DNA of 46,004 nt from an uncultured Treponema sp. (GTDB taxonomy: Bacteria; Spirochaetota; Spirochaetia; Treponematales; Treponemataceae): contig CAJPOF010000013.1 of the NCBI GenBank assembly GCA_905372235.1, positions 1 to 46,004 of the forward strand, given 5' to 3'. Position 1 is the first letter of the stretch; every line of letters begins with the position of its first letter. The notes under the pieces are model-generated. The model made no database searches. It was given only the letters and a program-made list of their open reading frames with translations, and was not told the origin of the DNA. Positions 41,878-46,004 of this stretch are shown in pieces. A program made the position numbers and the translations under genes.

Positions 41878-41941
41878 GCCGAGTTTTTTCATATTTTCCA
41901 TAAATAAAAAACGCATCCAAAATGCACGGATTTTTTCCGTT

Positions 41942-43732
41942 CTACGGAGCAAAAATCAGAAATCCGTCTTTTTTAAGGATTCCTTCAGCGAACTCGCAAG
42001 AAGCAAGAATATTTCCATTTATCCTAAGTTCAACATCGAAATTGCCGCAGTTCATGAAAATCTCTACATTCCCATCTACGGATTTTTTTACAATATGAAG
42101 AAGGCGGTTTTCGGGAAGAAAATCTTTTTCGTCGTAAAGAAATTCCATCTCATCCGAAGCCATGGCTTTGTTGCACTTCCTTAATTTTATCAGGTTCTTC
42201 ATAAATTCTATGTCGTCCGCAAAAAGCCCTTTCTCAATCTCTTTCCAAGGCATACACCTTCTGCAGTCGGGATCCGGTCCGCCTTCAAGGAGCAGTTCCG
42301 TTCCGTAATAAATGCACACAGACCCCGGCATACTGAAAAGCAGAGCCAACGCCTGGCGAGCCCGATTTCTGTTCTGACCGCAGCGGTTCACGATTCTCAT
42401 TGTATCGTGGCTATCCATCTGATTGAAAAGCACCCTGTTCGTCTGCCTGTAGTACATAGAATAGCAGCGGTTCATCGCATATTCAAATTCCTTGGCAGAG
42501 ATTTTTTCGTCTATGCAAAAATCTGCGATGGCATTCTGCAACGGATAGTTCATAGAGCCGTCGAATTCTTTTGACGAAAGCCACGGAAAAGCGTCGTGCC
42601 AAATTTCTGCAACAAGGTAAAAGTCTTTTTTTTCTTCGTCCATGGCAATCTTGAGTTTCCTTGAAAAAGTGTGAGAAATCTCGTTCGCCACATCAAGCCG
42701 AAGACCATCTATGTCGTATTTTTTTACCCAGTCCCTGCATAGATCGATAAAATATTCCTGGACTTCGGGATTATTCGTGTTCAGTTTGGGCATGAAATCG
42801 GCAAATGCGAACGTATAATATTTTTTCTGCATGGAATTGCTTTTCCGGCCCCAAGAAGGAGGAACAAAATCATAGTCATTGACCATGAACCAGTCCGCAT
42901 ACCTTGAGTTTTTCCCGTTCTTCATCACGTCAAGCCAAGGCGCAAAAGAAAAACCGGAATGATTGAAAACGCCGTCAAGCATTATCTTTATTCCCTTTTC
43001 ATGGGCCTTGAGGCAAAGATTTTGCATGGCGTTTTCGCCGCCAAGTTCGGGATCTATTGTTCTGTAATCATCGGTATTGTATTTATGCTGGCTTGAAGAA
43101 AGATTCACAGGCGTAAGATATATTCCCGTGATTCCAAGTTCGCCTAGATAGTCAAGCCTATCCAAAATTCCCTGAAGATTTCCGCCATAACGAGGCTCTT
43201 TAAATCCATGGGCTATTTCTTTTCCGAATTTGCCCCACGGAATTATGTCCTTCGGTTCAAAGTCAATTTTTCCTCTGGCAAACCTTGTCGGAAAAATCTG
43301 ATACCAGACCGTGTTTTCCGCCCACGAAGGAACTTTTATGACATCTGACGGATTAAGCCACGGAAAACAGAAACATCCTGAAAAATTAGTGATACGGGAA
43401 AATTCAGACGGAGTAAAAAATCCCGTCTCAAGCAAATAGATTTCTTCCGCTCCAGAAACCAGCCTAAAAAGATAGCGGCATCTTTTAAATTCCGGCATCA
43501 CCTTCACTGACCAGCGAAGTTCAGTCTGCAAATCCTTTTTTTCTACAATTTCGATTTCATTTCCGCTCCAAGATTGAGCGCCGCCAAAAAAATCTTTCAC
43601 AAAAGGGTCGCCGTAAGTCAGAAAAACCTTATCGACATCCTTTCCGGTCACAATATTTATCTCAAGATAATCTTCGTCCAAAGGATAACAGAAAGTTCCA
43701 TAAGGAAGGTGCTTGATAGCCGCAATATTCAT
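41942..43732 (-). CDS. GH13 alpha-glucan hydrolase (neopullulanase type)
   Basis: A 596-residue alpha-amylase superfamily enzyme with no signal peptide, so cytoplasmic. An N-terminal beta domain of about 130 residues (CBM34-like) precedes the barrel. The four motifs are present: DGVFNH, GLRLDVANE (nucleophile about Asp347), AEIWHD (acid/base about Glu376), and MDSHDT (about Asp443). This is the pattern of cyclomaltodextrinase/neopullulanase (GH13_20), acting on imported maltodextrins or glycogen. Start ATG 43732 has no ribosome binding site but TAGATT seven bases upstream, so it may be leaderless. Confidence 0.88.
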   Translation of the reverse strand: MNIAAIKHLPYGTFCYPLDEDYLEINIVTGKDVDKVFLTYGDPFVKDFFGGAQSWSGNEIEIVEKKDLQTELRWSVKVMPEFKRCRYLFRLVSGAEEIYLLETGFFTPSEFSRITNFSGCFCFPWLNPSDVIKVPSWAENTVWYQIFPTRFARGKIDFEPKDIIPWGKFGKEIAHGFKEPRYGGNLQGILDRLDYLGELGITGIYLTPVNLSSSQHKYNTDDYRTIDPELGGENAMQNLCLKAHEKGIKIMLDGVFNHSGFSFAPWLDVMKNGKNSRYADWFMVNDYDFVPPSWGRKSNSMQKKYYTFAFADFMPKLNTNNPEVQEYFIDLCRDWVKKYDIDGLRLDVANEISHTFSRKLKIAMDEEKKDFYLVAEIWHDAFPWLSSKEFDGSMNYPLQNAIADFCIDEKISAKEFEYAMNRCYSMYYRQTNRVLFNQMDSHDTMRIVNRCGQNRNRARQALALLFSMPGSVCIYYGTELLLEGGPDPDCRRCMPWKEIEKGLFADDIEFMKNLIKLRKCNKAMASDEMEFLYDEKDFLPENRLLHIVKKSVDGNVEIFMNCGNFDVELRINGNILASCEFAEGILKKDGFLIFAP

Positions 43733-43739
43733 GAAAGAC

Positions 43740-43767
43740 AATCTATCAGAATTGCAAAAAAAGTAAA
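43740..43767 (-). promoter_or_regulatory. Promoter abutting GH13 start (leaderless)
   Basis: Minus strand TTTACT (43762-43767), 16 bp, TAGATT (43740-43745), seven bases to ATG. Confidence 0.4.
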
Positions 43768-43839
43768 ACAAAATCAGAGGGAAAAAATATTGATTTTACG
43801 ATTCCGGGGCGTTTTTTAATCAAAAAAATATTGGTTCGG

Positions 43840-44700
43840 TTACTTTTTTGTCTTTTGAAGGAGCGTATCCAAATGCGAGTGCGAAGTCTGAACAACATCA
43901 AGAATCGCATTCGCATCACGAAGCGAATTATGAATTTTTTCAAGCGACGAGACACCTTCCTGGATAGACACGTCCTCTTCCTTTATGGCAGACGTTATTG
44001 CTTTAAGGGAAGCTCCCGCCTTGTCCATATTTACCGAATTGTTGTCAAACATATTCAGAACGCCAATGAACGATTTTTGGAATTTCGAGAACAAGCGGAT
44101 AAAAAGCGTCATGCTGCTGTTTATTTCGGTCACAGAAGAACCCAATTCCGTCAATTTTTCTTCAATTTTTTTTGTGGACTCTCCTGTTTGCGTCGCAAGG
44201 GAACGCACCTCGTTCGCTATTATCCTGAATCCCGCTCCGACTTTTCCGGCACGCGCAGCCTCTATCGAAGCGTTTATCGCAAGAATTCCGGTTTTCGTTG
44301 AAATATCCTTAATTTCAGAAAGCATGCCTTCCACTTCGTGCGTTCTTTCTTTAAGAACCTCAAATGCGGAAGCGGCGTTTTGAGCATTTTTTGACGCATC
44401 TTCAATTTCGTCAACACGCTTATGAATGTCCGTTTGAAGTTTGCTTCTGTTGGAAAGAATTTCTGTTATGAGAGAATTTATGCTGTCGGTGTTGGAAGCC
44501 GTCGAAAGACTCATCTGTTGAATCTCGGTAAAAACCGTAAGAATCGAATTGAATTGCTCCTGCAGCCGTTTCATCGAATTGTTTATGATTGTAAAAGAAT
44601 CCGTCGTAATATAATCCAGCACGAAACTTTTGTTGTATCGCACAACGATTTTATCCACAAGGTCGGAATAGTTATTTACAATCTCTTCTTTTTCGCTCAT
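43840..44700 (-). CDS. Cytoplasmic methyl-accepting chemotaxis protein
   Basis: A 286-residue chemoreceptor with no membrane span. A helical N-terminal part leads into the signalling hairpin, whose tip is at about 128-170 (ISTKTGILAINASIEAARAG, IIANEVRSLA), which contacts CheA and CheW. It lacks any ligand-binding domain, so it needs a partner sensor; the di-iron protein gene 15 bp upstream fills that role. The pair matches the T. denticola ODP/MCP system, where the di-iron protein senses O2 and Fe(II) and signals through a soluble receptor. GGAG precedes the ATG. Confidence 0.88.
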   Translation of the reverse strand: MSEKEEIVNNYSDLVDKIVVRYNKSFVLDYITTDSFTIINNSMKRLQEQFNSILTVFTEIQQMSLSTASNTDSINSLITEILSNRSKLQTDIHKRVDEIEDASKNAQNAASAFEVLKERTHEVEGMLSEIKDISTKTGILAINASIEAARAGKVGAGFRIIANEVRSLATQTGESTKKIEEKLTELGSSVTEINSSMTLFIRLFSKFQKSFIGVLNMFDNNSVNMDKAGASLKAITSAIKEEDVSIQEGVSSLEKIHNSLRDANAILDVVQTSHSHLDTLLQKTKK

Positions 44701-44715
44701 TAATTTTCTCCGGCA

Positions 44716-45486
44716 TTAAAATAAATCTTCGATATAATCTATGCCACACTGCAGATTCGAAAGCCAATTCAAAAAATTATTTACGTGTTCCCCTCTGTAA
44801 ATTGCGCCGTGCTGAGGAGCAATCATGTCGGGATTCAGACGACGAATCGATTCAGCCCATCGCTTTACGATTTTGTTCGCTGCCATGTAGCGCATATGGA
44901 ATCCCTCGATAAGCGGAACGTGCTTGTTGAAATCCTCGACAAAATCCGTCTCGTTGTGTTCGTCAAAAACCGCAGCTCCAATGTCTCCGCTAAAAAGAAT
45001 GCGAGACCTTTCGTCATAAAGCCCGAACTGTCCCGGAGAATGCATAAAATGCGACGGGATGCACCTCATCTTTGCGCCGGACGGCAACGGAATGCTCATT
45101 CCCTTGTCCGGAATAGGAGTCATCCTAGAGATATCCACAATACCAAAATGGGGCATGAAACGTATCCACAATGACGAAATATAGACCTTCGCGGTAGTTA
45201 TTCCAAGCCAAAGCGCAATTCCGGATGAAACGTCAGGGTCTTGGTGAGAAAAAAAGATGGTGTCAATTTTATCAACCGATATGAACTGACTTACAGCCGT
45301 AACAACCCTGGAAAACAGATGCACTCCGCCCGGATCCAAAAGCACGCCTCTGTCCCTGTCGATGATAAGATACTGCATTGTCTGCACCGCACCTTTTCTG
45401 TACTTACCTTCAGAGCCGAGCCAAATGAACTTATGCTCATCGTCTTCGTACAATATCTTTCCTATTACAGCCTCTTCGTTTTCCAT
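44716..45486 (-). CDS. ODP-type di-iron metallo-beta-lactamase sensor
   Basis: A 256-residue metallo-beta-lactamase-fold protein without the flavodoxin domain of FprA. Metal ligands fit the ODP/flavodiiron pattern: His81, Asp83 and Asp85 (HQDPDV), His149 (FMHSPGQFGLYD), Asp168 (FSGDIG) and His226 (PQHGAIY). In T. denticola ODP binds O2 at a di-iron site and controls chemotaxis through a soluble receptor; that receptor's gene follows here. Start at 45486 is set by AGGAGGAAGGA upstream. An A/T-rich inverted repeat at 45538-45550 lies in its leader or promoter region. Confidence 0.88.
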   Translation of the reverse strand: MENEEAVIGKILYEDDEHKFIWLGSEGKYRKGAVQTMQYLIIDRDRGVLLDPGGVHLFSRVVTAVSQFISVDKIDTIFFSHQDPDVSSGIALWLGITTAKVYISSLWIRFMPHFGIVDISRMTPIPDKGMSIPLPSGAKMRCIPSHFMHSPGQFGLYDERSRILFSGDIGAAVFDEHNETDFVEDFNKHVPLIEGFHMRYMAANKIVKRWAESIRRLNPDMIAPQHGAIYRGEHVNNFLNWLSNLQCGIDYIEDLF

Positions 45487-45537
45487 AAAATCCTTCCTCC
45501 TCTTCAGCACATTAATCAAGATTTTCGATAAAAATCC

Positions 45538-45550
45538 TAAATAACATTTA
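45538..45550 (-). promoter_or_regulatory. A/T-rich inverted repeat upstream of the di-iron sensor
   Basis: TAAAT-AAC-ATTTA, about 50 bases before the start. It has the size and base composition of Fur/PerR-type operators but is not a clear match. 45551-45720 holds no gene. Confidence 0.25.
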
Positions 45551-45723
45551 TCAAAAACACGAAAACCGGAAAAGCCAAAAACAACAAGGCAAATCCAATC
45601 CTGCAAATCGCATAAAACCGGCGCAACCGCCAAATCTCAAAAACTTTACCGGAACAAAATGTTATCATAACCCTCAAAAAGAATCAATAATTCGAAAATT
45701 CCCGTATTCCGATTTTTTTAAAG

Positions 45724-45857
45724 GCGTTCCCTGCATAAGCTGTCGCTTATGCAGGTCGGCTGTTACGCCGTTCCGCTTTCGCTCCAGCCGCTTCCTTTAC
45801 TCGCTTCCGCTCGTTCCGTCCAGTGGCCGCCTTCGGCGCGTCGCCATAGCCTAACGC
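45724..45857 (+). repeat. GC-rich hairpin element, repeat-like
   Basis: About 134 bp of markedly higher GC than the flanks. It opens with GCGTT and closes with AACGC, and contains a perfect 11-bp stem with a 4-nt loop (CCTGCATAAGC 45730-45740, GCTTATGCAGG 45745-45755), a CGGCTG/CAGCCG pair and a GCCG-CCTT-CGGC hairpin. No convincing coding frame. The make-up resembles dispersed REP/MITE-like elements; only one copy is in this window. Confidence 0.5.
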
Positions 45858-45913
45858 AACAAAAACCAATTTTTTTGCACAAAACTTCCTGCAATTTTTC
45901 TAACATTATTTTC

Positions 45914-45941
45914 TTGCTTTTGAAGATCACTGCTGTATAAT
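45914..45941 (+). promoter_or_regulatory. Promoter of the gene at the right edge
   Basis: TTGCTT (45914-45919), 16 bp, TATAAT (45936-45941). Confidence 0.55.
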
Positions 45942-45986
45942 TAATCCATTGATTTAAAGGATTTTTCAGCAGAGGAGTTGAATAAA

Positions 45987-46004
45987 ATGCGAAACTACAC
46001 TAAC
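45987..46004 (+). CDS. Start of a CDS cut by the window edge
   Basis: Six codons (MRNYTN) after AGAGGAG (45971-45977) and a good promoter. Too little sequence to identify the product. Confidence 0.55.

Noticed and set aside
45749..45940. 63-codon open frame in the GC-rich block
   Set aside because: It lies across the hairpin element, has no ribosome binding site, and its composition follows the GC-rich block rather than a protein.
1..46004. CRISPR arrays, prophage, insertion sequences or integrases
   Set aside because: No regularly spaced repeats, transposase, integrase or phage structural genes are visible on either strand.

Overview
The window reads as a chromosomal segment of a spirochaete of the Treponema type. 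This is inferred from the gene families and their pairing: a di-iron metallo-beta-lactamase-fold protein followed by a cytoplasmic chemoreceptor as in Treponema denticola, a CTC-type bL25, a DUF115 motility-type protein next to a SurA/PpiD-like chaperone, spirochaete lipoproteins with loose lipoboxes, and an A+T-rich genome with good TTGACA/TATAAT promoters. The species cannot be named. No phage, integrase, transposase or CRISPR array is visible; apart from two genes carrying in-frame stops and one GC-rich repeat-like element, this is core chromosome.

Layout. 1-4.5 kb: rhodanese lipoprotein, elongation factor G, and a formylglycine-enzyme-type lipoprotein gene broken by TGA. 4.5-7.1 kb: a tight hairpin RNA candidate, an RsmI-like methylase, a DnaQ-fold exonuclease, tRNA-Lys and a second small RNA candidate with its own promoter and terminator. 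7.3-9.6 kb: hflK and hflC, split by a hairpin-rich insert between 14-bp direct repeats. 9.7-17 kb: a membrane protein of unknown function, a biotin-type carboxyltransferase, a small lipoprotein, corA with a 24-codon leader ORF, and a large unknown protein. 17.1-24 kb: ssb, a U32 protein, purM-purN, argR with a tandem ARG-box operator plus a membrane protein, and rsgA. 24.2-28.6 kb: tRNA-Pro and tRNA-Asp, a Mrp/NBP35 ATPase, a carbohydrate-module/phosphatase fusion, and a coiled-coil gene with an in-frame stop. 28.8-31.9 kb: PpiD-like protein and DUF115 protein. 31.9-39.5 kb (minus): rplY, then tilS, a TPR/Asp-repeat protein, an HtrA-like protease and lepA packed as one operon. 39.8-46 kb: polyprenyl synthase, TPR protein and RseC-like protein; then on the minus strand a GH13 glycosidase and the chemoreceptor/di-iron sensor pair; a GC-rich repeat-like element and the first six codons of another gene close the window.

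The most unusual signals are regulatory. Six genes have no Shine-Dalgarno sequence and instead carry a -10-like hexamer only 5-9 nt before the start codon, which suggests leaderless or nearly leaderless mRNAs in an organism where the other genes have clear ribosome binding sites. Three short hairpin-rich units with promoter and terminator (about 4716-4779, 7011-7103, 8540-8608) look like undescribed small RNAs or attenuators. Other points are the corA leader ORF, an intrinsic-terminator hairpin inside the start of the DUF115 gene, and a laforin/SEX4-like domain pairing in a bacterial phosphatase.
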